50,712 nt of DNA from Muribaculaceae bacterium (GTDB lineage: Bacteria > Bacteroidota > Bacteroidia > Bacteroidales > Muribaculaceae), in contig JAFQKI010000019.1 of assembly GCA_017396945.1 (NCBI GenBank), forward strand, positions 1 through 50,712, in the 5' to 3' direction. Below, piece after piece: positions 16,606 through 25,780 of the stretch. The number at the start of each line of letters is the position of its first letter. The first letter of the stretch is position 1. The notes beneath the pieces were generated by a model. That model saw only the letters and a list, made by a program, of their open reading frames with translations, made no database searches and had not been told where the DNA came from. The position numbers and the translations under genes are program-made.

Positions 16606-16613
16606 CAAATATA
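16606..16613 (-). promoter_or_regulatory. Probable -7 box for the YjjG-like gene
   Basis: Minus-strand TATATTTG about 24 bp before the ATG; -33 element not clear. Confidence 0.4.
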
Positions 16614-16641
16614 CTTATTTTTCGTTGATTTTTGGGAAGTT

Positions 16642-16671
16642 TTTGCAATTGAATAAATTTCATTATTTTTG
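16642..16671 (+). promoter_or_regulatory. Promoter of the lipid kinase gene
   Basis: TTTG (16642-16645), 18 bp, TATTTTTG (16664-16671); the ATG follows 21 bp later. Confidence 0.6.
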
Positions 16672-16692
16672 TCATGGAAAACGATTAAATAA

Positions 16693-17574
16693 ATGAGCAA
16701 GTTGCGACTGATTGTCAATCCCGTCTCAGGAACATGCGATAAACAACGCATTGTCGATAAAGCCCGGAAGCGTATTGCCGCTGCCGGTTTTGCTGTTGAG
16801 GTGACTCCTACCACTTGTCGTGGAGATGCTACACATCTTGCGCAAGAGGGAATCGCCGAAGGTTGTGACACGATTATTGCTATAGGGGGTGATGGGACGG
16901 TCAACGAGGTAGCGCGTGCATTGTGTGGTAGCGAGGTAGCGCTTGGTATTATACCATGTGGCTCAGGTAACGGTTTGGCACGTCATCTCAAAATACCAAT
17001 GAACGTTGATGGTGCGATTGATACGATAGTTCAACATAACGTTGTTGATTGTGACCATTGTACGATTAATGACATCCCATTCTTTTGTACGTTTGGGGTT
17101 GGGCTTGATGCTGTGGTAAGTAATCGTTTTTCGCATCTTAGTCATCGAGGTTTTTTTTCGTATATAAAAAGTGCAATTGCTGAGTATAAACATTATGCCC
17201 CTGAAACATACGAAATTAAAATCAACGGCGAGACGATAACTGAGACTGCTTTGATTATAGCGGGGGGTAATGCCTCGCAATATGGTAATAATGCCTATAT
17301 AGCTCCCGATGCCGACATGTCTGATGGTCTTATTGATCTGACGATAATTCATCATGGATCGTTTCTATCTGAAGCTTCTATGGCGGTAGAGCTATTCACC
17401 AAACGGCTGAATAAAAATCATCTTGTGACAACTATTCGTTCTTCTGAATTTGAAATAATTAGACCATCTGAGGGCCCGGCACATATAGATGGTGAGCCGC
17501 TTATATTGCCGGCTCACCTCAGCATCGAGTGTCATCATTCCACTCTCAAAATTTTAGCACCATTGACCAAGTAG
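16693..17574 (+). CDS. Diacylglycerol/lipid kinase family protein (YegS/DgkB-like)
   Basis: 293 aa. The DAGK catalytic domain is complete: LRLIVNPVSGT at the start, the nucleotide loop IAIGGDGTVNEVARAL near residue 62, GIIPCGSGNGLARHL, and a C-terminal beta-sandwich ending DGEPLILP. These enzymes phosphorylate diacylglycerol, sphingosine-like or other lipids at the inner membrane face. Bacteroidales make sphingolipids, so the lipid substrate is open. Its stop is only 7 bp from the stop of the convergent SGNH gene, with no hairpin between them. Confidence 0.92.
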   Translation: MSKLRLIVNPVSGTCDKQRIVDKARKRIAAAGFAVEVTPTTCRGDATHLAQEGIAEGCDTIIAIGGDGTVNEVARALCGSEVALGIIPCGSGNGLARHLKIPMNVDGAIDTIVQHNVVDCDHCTINDIPFFCTFGVGLDAVVSNRFSHLSHRGFFSYIKSAIAEYKHYAPETYEIKINGETITETALIIAGGNASQYGNNAYIAPDADMSDGLIDLTIIHHGSFLSEASMAVELFTKRLNKNHLVTTIRSSEFEIIRPSEGPAHIDGEPLILPAHLSIECHHSTLKILAPLTK

Positions 17575-17580
17575 TTTTCC

Positions 17581-18690
17581 CTATTTTATAAGCGGTCTCA
17601 AAACCGGGATAAGTTTGGCTGCATAGTATTTAAACCCGAGGTCGGTAAGATGAATGCCATCTACTGTTCCGTCATCCTCCACTCCGTCAAGATTTACGCA
17701 ATCCACATAATAGAGGTTATCGGGATTTTCTGCTTTCAATCGCTCATAGTTGCGACGGAACGCTGCGTTTTTGGCGGGTAGATAATTGCGGAAGAAAGAA
17801 TCATATCGAGCGTATGGATATATCGGTCCTTCTACCATCACAATCGGCACATCGGGTCGTGCTTGACGTATTATGTTTACAAAATCATAAGTTAAGGTGT
17901 CACACATCATTTCAGTGCAGTTGGGTATCGGATCTATTAAAAATAAATCGGCCTCAGGAATTTCAGCCATCGCACGAGCCATGCAATAGTCCATTTTCCC
18001 TTCTCCGCTGATGCCAATATTGACTACCTCGCAATTCAATTCACGGCTGATTATATTGGTCGCTGCCATGCCACTACGAGATGCGCATCCACCTTGGAGT
18101 ATGCTTGTGCCATAGGCGATGATTTTTTTGTCGTGGCGGATTAAATCGTAGTTTCCCGGTGTTATTGCCGCATCGCTGTCAACAGATACCCATAATTCTT
18201 CAACTCCGTCATATAAAGGAAAATAAATCATAAATTCTTTCATGCCAGGGTCGAGGTTTTCAACATAGACTTTTTCACAAACCTTTAGACTGTCGGTATA
18301 AGGACGGTTGGTGTTGACATGCCGCCACACCGAATCTCCTTCGTGGATATATAAGTCGGTACCTTTTAAACCGGTATCTGCCATGTGCATCATGTGTGTA
18401 TCCCACAAAAGTTGGTATTTAACACCTACGCGGGTGGAGTTTGTGGCAAACCGCACAGCAATCCCCGAACTACATTGAGCTCGTTCCCATAGGGTTGAAT
18501 TGACGCTGTCTTTAAGGAATGCTGGTAAACGGGTGTATTTCCTTAATGTGTTTTCCCAGCCCTTGTTTATTATTCTTAAATCCTGAGCGTCAACATATTT
18601 TAATTGTTTTGCAGGTTCGTCGGCTCGTGATATATTGCCGACCAACAATATCATTGCCAATAATACTAATAATCGTTTCAGGGTTTTCAT
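17581..18690 (-). CDS. Secreted SGNH/GDSL hydrolase (carbohydrate-esterase-like)
   Basis: 369 aa. The ATG at 18690 is preferred because a textbook signal peptide (MKTLKRLLVLLAMILLVGNISRA region) starts there; an ATG at 18732 would put 14 extra residues in front of it. An N-terminal beta-sandwich domain (about 30-165) precedes an SGNH domain: IAYGTSILQGG with the nucleophile Ser, IGISGEGKMD for the Gly block, and DGIHLTDLGFKYYA with the catalytic Asp/His. This arrangement is common in Bacteroidales esterases that deacylate polysaccharides. A perfect-spaced promoter precedes it. Confidence 0.88.
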   Translation of the reverse strand: MKTLKRLLVLLAMILLVGNISRADEPAKQLKYVDAQDLRIINKGWENTLRKYTRLPAFLKDSVNSTLWERAQCSSGIAVRFATNSTRVGVKYQLLWDTHMMHMADTGLKGTDLYIHEGDSVWRHVNTNRPYTDSLKVCEKVYVENLDPGMKEFMIYFPLYDGVEELWVSVDSDAAITPGNYDLIRHDKKIIAYGTSILQGGCASRSGMAATNIISRELNCEVVNIGISGEGKMDYCMARAMAEIPEADLFLIDPIPNCTEMMCDTLTYDFVNIIRQARPDVPIVMVEGPIYPYARYDSFFRNYLPAKNAAFRRNYERLKAENPDNLYYVDCVNLDGVEDDGTVDGIHLTDLGFKYYAAKLIPVLRPLIK

Positions 18691-18729
18691 AATCAGGTAT
18701 AAATTAATGTTTAAGATTGTTTGTTTTCG

Positions 18730-18759
18730 CAAAGATAACTAAAACATCGGCAATAACAA
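18730..18759 (-). promoter_or_regulatory. Promoter of the SGNH hydrolase gene
   Basis: Minus strand TTG (18759-18757), 19 bp, TATCTTTG (18737-18730). The start site near 18724 lies before the ATG at 18690 and excludes the longer start at 18732. Confidence 0.6.
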
Positions 18760-18802
18760 CAGATATATATGGTGATTTTTGCAGATAATTGAAAATTTAT
18801 AC

Positions 18803-18810
18803 TAACTTTG
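18803..18810 (+). promoter_or_regulatory. Probable -7 box for the DUF308-like gene
   Basis: TAACTTTG, with TTTTTG at 18776-18781 (21-bp spacing) as a possible -33 box. Leader of about 50 nt. Confidence 0.5.
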
Positions 18811-18865
18811 CCTTATAACAGATTGTTTAAAATTTGAAATTAATCAATAACTTAAATAAAAAGAG

Positions 18866-19459
18866 ATGAAAGGAAAGAAAAGTTTTCTAACCAACTTGCT
18901 GATAATGGTAGCAGGGGTGGTGTTGATTATTTTGCACTCTCCCAAGTTTTTTGAGGGAATGACTATTGTGTGCGGATTGATTTTTTTGGTGCCGAGCATT
19001 ATTAATGTTGTGATGTATATTGGTAATGGTAAGGATGAGAATGGTGAGCGGAAACAATCGTTGACTTCGACCGTCATAGGCTGGATTACAAGTATTGGTG
19101 GAGTGCTGTTGGGTTTGAGTATGCTGATATGGGCTGAATGGTATAAGGAAATTTTGCCGATGTTGTTTGCTGTAGTACTCATACTTGGCGCGCTGATGCA
19201 ACTCCACACATTGCTTATAGGTTATCGTCCGTTGAAGTTCCCTGCATGGTTTCTTGCTTTCCCTGCTGTATTGGCAATTGTAGGTTGTATTATTATGTTT
19301 GTCAAACCTGAGGAATCAACAACGGTATTGTTGACTGGTATATGCTTTGTTTTATTTTCGGTTGCTTGTTTTATGGAGGCTTGGGTTGTTAGAGCATTTA
19401 AAAAGGCTCAGGCTCTACGACAGCCCGATGAGATAGACCCAACACATCAACTAAAATAA
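18866..19459 (+). CDS. DUF308/HdeD-like membrane protein
   Basis: 197 aa, six hydrophobic segments in three pairs, for example LLIMVAGVVLIILHSP, GLIFLVPSIINVVMYI and ITSIGGVLLGLSMLIWAEW. The pattern of short helical hairpins with a Trp-rich middle resembles the DUF308/HdeD family of inner-membrane proteins, linked to acid stress in enterobacteria but without a known biochemical role here. A charged cytoplasmic tail (QALRQPDEIDPTHQLK) closes it. Single gene with a strong terminator. Confidence 0.75.
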   Translation: MKGKKSFLTNLLIMVAGVVLIILHSPKFFEGMTIVCGLIFLVPSIINVVMYIGNGKDENGERKQSLTSTVIGWITSIGGVLLGLSMLIWAEWYKEILPMLFAVVLILGALMQLHTLLIGYRPLKFPAWFLAFPAVLAIVGCIIMFVKPEESTTVLLTGICFVLFSVACFMEAWVVRAFKKAQALRQPDEIDPTHQLK

Positions 19460-19481
19460 ATCGCTACAAGTATATGCAATA

Positions 19482-19521
19482 AAAAAGATACCGCTTGGAA
19501 ATTTTCAAGCGGTATCTTTTT
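19482..19521. terminator. Bidirectional terminator
   Basis: Stem of 16 bp (19482-19497 with 19506-19521) whose ends are A5/T5 runs, so it gives a U-tract in either direction. It lies between the convergent DUF308-like and TPR genes. Confidence 0.9.
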
Positions 19522-19542
19522 GCAATATATTTTGAAGTTTTA

Positions 19543-20250
19543 TTATTTTCCGGCAGATGCTTTAGCTCGTTGGTAGTACTTTTCGATTTGATATTGGTTG
19601 TAGTACTGTGGGTATGAAGCTTTGATTGTTTCGTAAGCGGCAAACTCATTTTCGAATTCGCCCTTCTCACGATATATATTAGCTTTCTTAATTAAATACA
19701 CAGGAACCAACCAAGGGTTTTCATCGGCTTGATCAATTGCGTCATCATAACATTCCAACGCATTGTCATAATTGTCTTTGCCTAAGTTTACATAGCAGTC
19801 GCCTTGGAGTGAGTAACATGCCGAACCGATAACCTCTTCGTTGTGGTCAACATCCTCAAGCATAGCAAGCGCACCTTTGTAGTCTCCTTTTTGATACATC
19901 AAGATCGCAGCTTCCATGCCGGCGAGATTCCCAGGCGCAAAATTATTGTCGGCAGCGATTGATTTATACAGATTAATTACAGTGTCTCGTTTGAGAGAGT
20001 CAACAGCGACTTCATAACCGTTTTGTGAGTACATTTCGACTTTTTTTGCCTCAACTTTAGCGAGTTGTTGGTATCCGGCTGCTTCTTGGGGGTTACGTAT
20101 AACGAATATGTAAACCAAAATACCAATTGCTATGGCACCCACGCCGATTGATGACCACATTGCGATTTTTTTGATTTTTGCTGCTTTGAGCTTTTCTGCT
20201 TCTAATTGTTCGGCAGAAATTTGAGTTTTGTTTTCGTTTGATTCAGCCAT
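19543..20250 (-). CDS. Membrane-anchored tetratricopeptide-repeat protein
   Basis: 235 aa. A charged cytoplasmic N-terminus (about 27 residues) precedes one membrane helix (IAMWSSIGVGAIAIGILVYIFVI) and a periplasmic TPR domain: GMEAAILMYQKGDYKGALAMLEDV, ACYSLQGDCYVNLGKDNYDNALECYDDAI and KKANIYREKGEFENEFAAYETI. The topology matches YfgM-like/TolA-binding-type TPR proteins that assist envelope protein folding or complex assembly. Exact partner unknown. A TAATTTTG box precedes it, and a 7-bp hairpin (20290-20308) would sit at the very 5' end of its mRNA. Confidence 0.85.
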   Translation of the reverse strand: MAESNENKTQISAEQLEAEKLKAAKIKKIAMWSSIGVGAIAIGILVYIFVIRNPQEAAGYQQLAKVEAKKVEMYSQNGYEVAVDSLKRDTVINLYKSIAADNNFAPGNLAGMEAAILMYQKGDYKGALAMLEDVDHNEEVIGSACYSLQGDCYVNLGKDNYDNALECYDDAIDQADENPWLVPVYLIKKANIYREKGEFENEFAAYETIKASYPQYYNQYQIEKYYQRAKASAGK

Positions 20251-20313
20251 TTTATTGTTGTGTCTTTAATTATTCGATATATACAATTACGGAAAAATAT
20301 CTTTTCCGAACTG

Positions 20314-20344
20314 CAAAATTAGTGATTATTCCTTACATATAAAA
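20314..20344 (-). promoter_or_regulatory. Probable promoter of the TPR gene
   Basis: Minus strand TTTT (20344-20341), 19 bp, TAATTTTG (20321-20314); one mismatch in the -33 box. Confidence 0.5.
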
Positions 20345-20373
20345 TTTTTTAGTAATTATTTTGATTAAAAGAG

Positions 20374-20404
20374 TTTGATAATAGGTTGGATTGTTGTTTC
20401 TTTG
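20374..20404 (+). promoter_or_regulatory. Promoter of cdd
   Basis: TTTG (20374-20377), exactly 19 bp, TTTCTTTG (20397-20404; one mismatch to TAnnTTTG). A start near 20410 supports translation from 20439 and not from 20391. Confidence 0.5.
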
Positions 20405-20438
20405 CATTGAAAGAGCTATAAATTATAAACCGCAAATC

Positions 20439-20912
20439 ATGAAAACGATAGAGATTGCAACTCCTATAGAGATACTTTCATTTGATGAACTTAATGAAAT
20501 AGAACAAAATGTGGTCAATGAGGCTCGTGAGGCAACTCGACGATCCTATGCTCCATATAGCCGGTTTAATGTAGGGGCTGCTATTGTTCTTGATAATGGA
20601 GAGGTTATAACCGGTGCAAATCAGGAAAATGTGGCATATCCATCAGGTATTTGTGCTGAACGCGTCGCTTGCTATTATGCTCATGCTCGTTATCCCGAAG
20701 CGCGTTTTGTGATGATTGCCATATCGGCTCGAGGAACGGATGGAAATGAGATTGATCATCCTATTTCTCCATGTGGGGCGTGTCGCCAGGCATTACTTGA
20801 GTATGAAACAATTGCCGGGCATGATATTGCGGTTTTGCTAGTCGGGAAATCTGAAATATATCGACTTCCATCGGTGAAATCACTTCTCCCTCTCGCTTTT
20901 TCTGATTTTTAG
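20439..20912 (+). CDS. cdd: Cytidine deaminase
   Basis: 157 aa, small homotetrameric cytidine deaminase converting cytidine or deoxycytidine to the uridine form in pyrimidine salvage. Zinc-site motifs of the tetrameric class are present: ICAERVA (Cys ligand and catalytic Glu) and PCGACRQALLEY (two Cys ligands); SRFNVGAAIVLDNG is the usual N-terminal strand. The start at 20439 fits the family length and the promoter; an in-frame ATG at 20391 lies upstream of the predicted transcript start. It converges on mntP with 19 bp between stops. Confidence 0.94.
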   Translation: MKTIEIATPIEILSFDELNEIEQNVVNEAREATRRSYAPYSRFNVGAAIVLDNGEVITGANQENVAYPSGICAERVACYYAHARYPEARFVMIAISARGTDGNEIDHPISPCGACRQALLEYETIAGHDIAVLLVGKSEIYRLPSVKSLLPLAFSDF

Positions 20913-20931
20913 CGTTTTTTTGTTTTGGCGG

Positions 20932-21483
20932 TTAGAAGTGTTCTATCAAAATTTTGAGTCCGATAATGATTAATATCGCCCCACCAACAAATTCCGCGTT
21001 CTTTTTATATCTACAGCCAAAGAGATTGCCTATTTTTAATCCTAATACCGAAAATACAAAAGTGGTGACGCCGATAATGGCAATTGTTTGCCATATATCT
21101 ACTTGAGTGAATGAGAATGTTACACCTGCGGCAAGGGCATCGATACTTGTTGCCACCGCAAGAATAAACATTGATTTTGCCGAGAAACAAGCATCGATTT
21201 TCTCGCATCCCGATGACATCGCTTCACGTATCATGTTGAATCCTATTATCGTGAGAAGAATAAAAGCCACCCAATGGTCAATTGATGCTATCGCAGAAGC
21301 AAATGTTGAGCCTAAAAAATAGCCAATCAGAGGCATTAATGCTTGAAACCCGCCAAACCATAATCCTACTTTCAAGGCATGGCTTAGTCTGATTTTAGAT
21401 ACTGATAGCCCTTTCCCTATTGATACGGCAAACGCATCCATTGATAATCCTATGGCTATTAAGAGTATTTCAATTATTCCCAT
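20932..21483 (-). CDS. mntP: Manganese efflux pump MntP
   Basis: 183 aa, six transmembrane helices arranged as two repeats. The characteristic acidic membrane motifs occur in each half: GLSMDAFAVSIGKG (Asp16) and ATSIDALAAGVTF. Exports Mn(II) from the cytoplasm. No yybP-ykoY-like element is recognisable in the 130 bp upstream; a TACGTTTC box with TTTT 19 bp earlier on the minus strand is a possible promoter. Confidence 0.93.
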   Translation of the reverse strand: MGIIEILLIAIGLSMDAFAVSIGKGLSVSKIRLSHALKVGLWFGGFQALMPLIGYFLGSTFASAIASIDHWVAFILLTIIGFNMIREAMSSGCEKIDACFSAKSMFILAVATSIDALAAGVTFSFTQVDIWQTIAIIGVTTFVFSVLGLKIGNLFGCRYKKNAEFVGGAILIIIGLKILIEHF

Positions 21484-21617
21484 TGAGATAATTTTACTAT
21501 AGTATGAAACGTAAATGTTGGGGAATTATTTTAAAAATCGCAGATTGAGGACTCAACTTTTTCATCTTGTAAAATGTATTATAGTTATATAATAATGATT
21601 TAAATTAAGATGTGATT

Positions 21618-22817
21618 ATGAATTTTAAAGAGATTAAAGATGGGATTTACTATGTGGGAACCAATGATTTTACCACTAAATTGTTTGAAGCGTTATGGCC
21701 GTTACCTTTGGGTATTTCATATAATTCATATATTGTCAAAGGTGAGAAGATCGCATTGGTAGATTGTGTAGAGATCAGTCAAAGCAATAAATTGGCGAAT
21801 AATGTGAAAAGTATTATTGGTGTGAGGCATCCTGATTATCTGATTATAAATCATATGGAACCTGATCATTCCGGAGCGATAAATGTTTTACGCACATATT
21901 TTCCCGATATGAAGATTGTTGGTAATGCAATCACGCTTGATATGGTGAGGGGATTTTATGGCATATATGACAATCTGATAGAGGTGTCAGATAACGACAC
22001 TATCGATTTGGGTGGTAAGATATTGCGTTTTAGATTAACTCCAATGGTGCATTGGCCGGAGACGATGATAACATATATAGAGGAGGATAGGACGCTGTTT
22101 TCCGGTGATGCATTTGGTTGTTTTGGCGCTTTAAATGGCGGGATAGTTGATGCCGACATTAACACTACACCATATTTCCCTGAAATGTATCGCTATTATT
22201 CCAATATCATAGGAAAATATGGCAAAGCAGTACAACGTGCATTCTCTAAAATCTCAGATCTTGAAATTGAATACATCTGTCCGGCGCATGGTCCGGTGTG
22301 GTATGAAGAAATAGATAGGGTATTTTCGATATATAATCGATTGAGCCGATATATCGGCGAACCCGGAGTTGTAGTGGCTTATGGCTCAATGTATGGCAAC
22401 ACAGCGGCGATGGCCGATGCTATCGCAATAAGACTATCAAGTAACGGAATTAAAGATGTGAAAATATACAATGTGTCTTATTCACATCAGTCTTATATAT
22501 TAGGAGATATATTCCGTTATAGCGGGTTGGTAATCGGCTCTCCGACTTATTCCGGTGGATTGTTTCCTCCTATCGAAAACCTTATAGCCGCAATCAAAAA
22601 CCGAGGACTGTGCAATCGTGTGGTTGCGACATTCGGGTCTTTCTCATGGGGTGCTCAGGCGGTGAAAACTATGAACAGCATGCTTGAAAATTGCCGATTA
22701 CTGAATCTTGATAATATATCATCAGTTGAGTCAAAGCATGCGCCAACGCCATCGACAATCGCAGCGTGCTATCATCTTGCCGACCGCCTTTCCCGCAATC
22801 TTGTGAGTGAGTTTTGA
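21618..22817 (+). CDS. FprA-type flavodiiron protein
   Basis: 399 aa. N-terminal metallo-beta-lactamase-like diiron domain with HMEPDHSGAI (the H-x-E-x-D-H site) and further His ligands in PMVHWPETM and CPAHGPVW, then a flavodoxin domain starting VVAYGSMYGNTAAMADAI. Such proteins reduce O2 to water or NO to N2O in the cytoplasm of anaerobes, protecting oxygen-sensitive enzymes such as the 2-oxoacid oxidoreductase. The ATG at 21618 is preferred over a GTG two codons upstream. The gene converges with the outer membrane protein gene, 2 bp between stops. Confidence 0.94.
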   Translation: MNFKEIKDGIYYVGTNDFTTKLFEALWPLPLGISYNSYIVKGEKIALVDCVEISQSNKLANNVKSIIGVRHPDYLIINHMEPDHSGAINVLRTYFPDMKIVGNAITLDMVRGFYGIYDNLIEVSDNDTIDLGGKILRFRLTPMVHWPETMITYIEEDRTLFSGDAFGCFGALNGGIVDADINTTPYFPEMYRYYSNIIGKYGKAVQRAFSKISDLEIEYICPAHGPVWYEEIDRVFSIYNRLSRYIGEPGVVVAYGSMYGNTAAMADAIAIRLSSNGIKDVKIYNVSYSHQSYILGDIFRYSGLVIGSPTYSGGLFPPIENLIAAIKNRGLCNRVVATFGSFSWGAQAVKTMNSMLENCRLLNLDNISSVESKHAPTPSTIAACYHLADRLSRNLVSEF

Positions 22818-22819
22818 TT

Positions 22820-25621
22820 TTACATTCTTGGTGGTGGACCCATGCGACCCAGACCGCCAAATCCGGGGCCTCTCATGCCTCTTGCGTTTGGTTCATTCCC
22901 TGAGCCAAACGTATTAAATTTATAAGAGAATGAAATCATGAAATATCGTGTCAATGAGTTATACATTGTATCGTCAATGTAGTTGGCGGTTACAGAGCGA
23001 CGGATATTTTCTTTCTGTTGCAATAAGTCATAAACTTTGAGGGCTATAGTCGCGGCTTTGCCGGGAAGGAATTGGTAGGATATTGTGGCATTCCACAGCC
23101 ATTGTTGGGTGTCAAAGCCTTGTGAATAACCTTCGGTTGCCGAGTATGATAAATCGGTATTCAAGGTTACTCCAAATGGTGTGATATATGTGCCGTTGAA
23201 ATAACCGCCATAGGTATGCACATCACGATTAGAGCCGGTTTGTACAGAGTTACGGGTTGATTGCAAATTGTAGAATGGACGCAATTCAAGTTCGAGATTG
23301 TCGGGACGCCAAGCTATACCAAATGACTCGCCAATCATTACTGAGCCACTACGATTGCGCAACTCGTTGTTGTAACCGATTGTAGAACTATATGATCCAA
23401 ACAGATGATTTGAGATAGTCCATGCTTTGTTGCTGAAAGGCATTGAGAACATAGTCATCAATCGGGCGTTCCAAGCTCCGTTTACATTGGTATAAGTGGT
23501 TGTTTGTCCACCTGTTTCGGGATTGAACGTGGTTTTGGAGATAATGCTGTTTTGAGCGATTTGGACATCACCCATTGCCATTATTGAACGTTGTGACTCG
23601 GCGTGAAAATCTTGGAAACGCAAACGTATATTATGAGTGAATGTGGGGTCAAGCTCCGGATTACCAATCACAATTCTCAAGGGGTCTGACATATCTGCGA
23701 CAGGTTGTAATTGGCTCATTGTGGGTTGAGAAGAGCGTCCCATATAATTTACGTTTAAAGAACGAGCTTTGCCCAACTTGTAGCGATAGCGCAAGTATGG
23801 CGCGAAGTTCCATACCCAACGTTCGGGTATGTCGCGGGCTGAATTTATAAGGTCTTCGCTGCGAGACATGTTTGGAACAAGAGATAGACCTGCGTCAAGA
23901 GTATAGGTTTTGCGTACTTGCTTGAAGCCTACACGTATGTCTTGGTTAAAATACTCGTTACGGAAACTATTGCTGAGGTCTTCGTTAAATATCAGTTGGG
24001 TATAATCGACAATAGGGTCTCCGGTTACGCCATACTCTGGATATAAAACGGGGTGGTCGTAGGTTAGTTTGTCGGCATTGTTCCATTTGTATTGCGCACG
24101 GTATGCGAAAGTTAGGAAACGACCGTTTTTGGGATTTCCTAATGGCTCTGTCCAGGTCAAACGAGCTTGTACCATGTTGCTCCAAGTGTGATTGTCGGCA
24201 AATTGGTCGTAAAGGTCGATAGAATCGTTTAGAAGATAAAAGCGGTTGTGAGAATATGTGCTTTCGTCTTCATTAATGTTGCTAAATTGGTATCTTAGTT
24301 GTGCTGAAAATGCACGCCCGGGACGAGAACGGAATTTGTGATTATAGATTAATTGTCCGGTAAATTCAAAAGAGGTCCCTTCGGCATCGGCGGTATTGAA
24401 GCTGCGATTGACAGGGGTGCGGAGTGCGTTGCCAGCCGATGTCAATGTAGAGTCAAGGCTTGTAGAGTGGTTGAGGTTTACGGAGATGCGAGGACGGAAC
24501 TCAAATGTGTTTAATGTGTCGGGTTTCCATTGAAGACGGAAATCCGCACGGATGTTGTGCCCCTTGTCTCGGGTGTATTTACCAGTTTCGGCATACGAAG
24601 TAGAGTCGGTAAACAGGTATTGTCGGTTGCGTTGTTCTCGGGTATCTCGGTCGCTGTGAGAATACATTACATTCCCCCCAACACGGAAAATCTCGCCGTT
24701 ACCTACATTGAAGTTTATGCCAAAAGCTTGAGAGGTCGTGATGCCATTAGATCCTCCAAATCGACGAAAATTACCTCTGCCATCAGAAAAACCGAGTTCA
24801 TTTATATTGTTGAAGTTGCCGAGGAATGTTAACTGATTGTCATTCCAAAAACGGTTGACCATAAAGTTGGCTTTATAGCGGTCGTCAGTGCCATATCCGA
24901 CTTCGGCATTTCCAAACCATCCATTTTTCATGCCTTTTTTTACTGTGAGGTTGATAACAGTCTCTTCCTCGCCATCATCTACTCCTGTAAGACGAGCTAA
25001 GTCGCTTTTGCGATCTACAACTTGTACTCGGTCAATCATATCGACCGGAAGATTTTTTGATGCGACTTTGGGGTCGTCAGAGAAGAATTCCTGTCCATCG
25101 ACAAGGATTTTGGTCACGGATCGACCATTGGCTGTAATTGATCCATCGGAACCGACTTCTACACCGGGAAGTCGTTTTAATAAGTCCTCAACAACTGCGT
25201 TTGGCTGAGTTTTGTAGGTGTCGGCGGTGTATTCAACGGTGTCTTCCATTACCTTTATAGGGGTTCTTATTCCTACAACGGTTGCGTCATTAAGCAAAAC
25301 TGACGCCGGTCGCAACTTGATTGTCCCCATTGCCAAGTTGCCTGAAACCGTTATCTCTTTATAAAAATCCTCATAGCCCATGTAAGAGATATGAGTAATG
25401 TATTTCCCGTTTTTGAGAGATATATTGAAGTTGCCATTCATGTCGGCGGGTATGCCTTTCACAAATGAGCTGTCGCGGGCACTTAGTATTCTTACTCCGG
25501 CGTTGGAAAGTGGTTCACCTGTTTCGTCACAAACTTTACCTGTTACATTTGCGGCATTTATGCTTGCTGTTGATAATATCGCCAATAAAATCAGCAAGAT
25601 ACTATGTGTTATCTGTTTCAT
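22820..25621 (-). CDS. Outer membrane beta-barrel protein (TonB-receptor-like, OMP_b-brl_3)
   Basis: 933 aa. Signal peptide (MKQITHSILLILLAILST region), a carboxypeptidase-regulatory-like beta-sandwich (VTGKVCDETGEPLSNAGVRIL), a plug-type segment (TQPNAVVEDLLKRLPGVEV, SVTKILVDGQEFFSDDPKVA), then a long barrel of alternating strands. The group resembles SusC-like TonB receptors but lacks the SusC signature and a SusD partner, so it belongs to the OMP_b-brl_3 type of unknown cargo. A Gly/Met/Pro/Arg-rich tail (RGMRGPGFGGLGRM) ends it, similar to siblings in other Bacteroidales. The 25621 ATG gives the signal peptide; an ATG at 25672 does not. Confidence 0.9.
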   Translation of the reverse strand: MKQITHSILLILLAILSTASINAANVTGKVCDETGEPLSNAGVRILSARDSSFVKGIPADMNGNFNISLKNGKYITHISYMGYEDFYKEITVSGNLAMGTIKLRPASVLLNDATVVGIRTPIKVMEDTVEYTADTYKTQPNAVVEDLLKRLPGVEVGSDGSITANGRSVTKILVDGQEFFSDDPKVASKNLPVDMIDRVQVVDRKSDLARLTGVDDGEEETVINLTVKKGMKNGWFGNAEVGYGTDDRYKANFMVNRFWNDNQLTFLGNFNNINELGFSDGRGNFRRFGGSNGITTSQAFGINFNVGNGEIFRVGGNVMYSHSDRDTREQRNRQYLFTDSTSYAETGKYTRDKGHNIRADFRLQWKPDTLNTFEFRPRISVNLNHSTSLDSTLTSAGNALRTPVNRSFNTADAEGTSFEFTGQLIYNHKFRSRPGRAFSAQLRYQFSNINEDESTYSHNRFYLLNDSIDLYDQFADNHTWSNMVQARLTWTEPLGNPKNGRFLTFAYRAQYKWNNADKLTYDHPVLYPEYGVTGDPIVDYTQLIFNEDLSNSFRNEYFNQDIRVGFKQVRKTYTLDAGLSLVPNMSRSEDLINSARDIPERWVWNFAPYLRYRYKLGKARSLNVNYMGRSSQPTMSQLQPVADMSDPLRIVIGNPELDPTFTHNIRLRFQDFHAESQRSIMAMGDVQIAQNSIISKTTFNPETGGQTTTYTNVNGAWNARLMTMFSMPFSNKAWTISNHLFGSYSSTIGYNNELRNRSGSVMIGESFGIAWRPDNLELELRPFYNLQSTRNSVQTGSNRDVHTYGGYFNGTYITPFGVTLNTDLSYSATEGYSQGFDTQQWLWNATISYQFLPGKAATIALKVYDLLQQKENIRRSVTANYIDDTMYNSLTRYFMISFSYKFNTFGSGNEPNARGMRGPGFGGLGRMGPPPRM

Positions 25622-25721
25622 TATTACGTAATAATTGTTATAAACTAAACAAATAGACTTTTTAGGTCTCAAAAGGTTTAATCAATATGTGAGAATAATC
25701 AAAATGTAAAATTGGTTTTAC

Positions 25722-25747
25722 CCCATTATTAGCATGGTGATAATGGG
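25722..25747 (-). terminator. Probable terminator of the polyprenyl synthase gene
   Basis: 10-bp stem with one G-T pair (25722-25731 with 25738-25747, 6-nt loop), about 35 bp past the stop codon. The U-tract is poor on the minus strand, so efficiency is uncertain. Confidence 0.5.
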
Positions 25748-25780
25748 AGAGGATATTTTTTTGTTCTAATCTCGGTGGGG

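Noticed and set aside
20290-20308. 7-bp hairpin with A/T-rich arms upstream of the TPR gene as a terminator
   Set aside because: It would lie at the 5' end of the TPR mRNA just after its promoter, and no gene ends there; possibly an mRNA-stabilising hairpin, too weak to call.
21484-21611. Manganese riboswitch (yybP-ykoY) upstream of mntP
   Set aside because: No recognisable conserved loop sequences in the short intergenic region.
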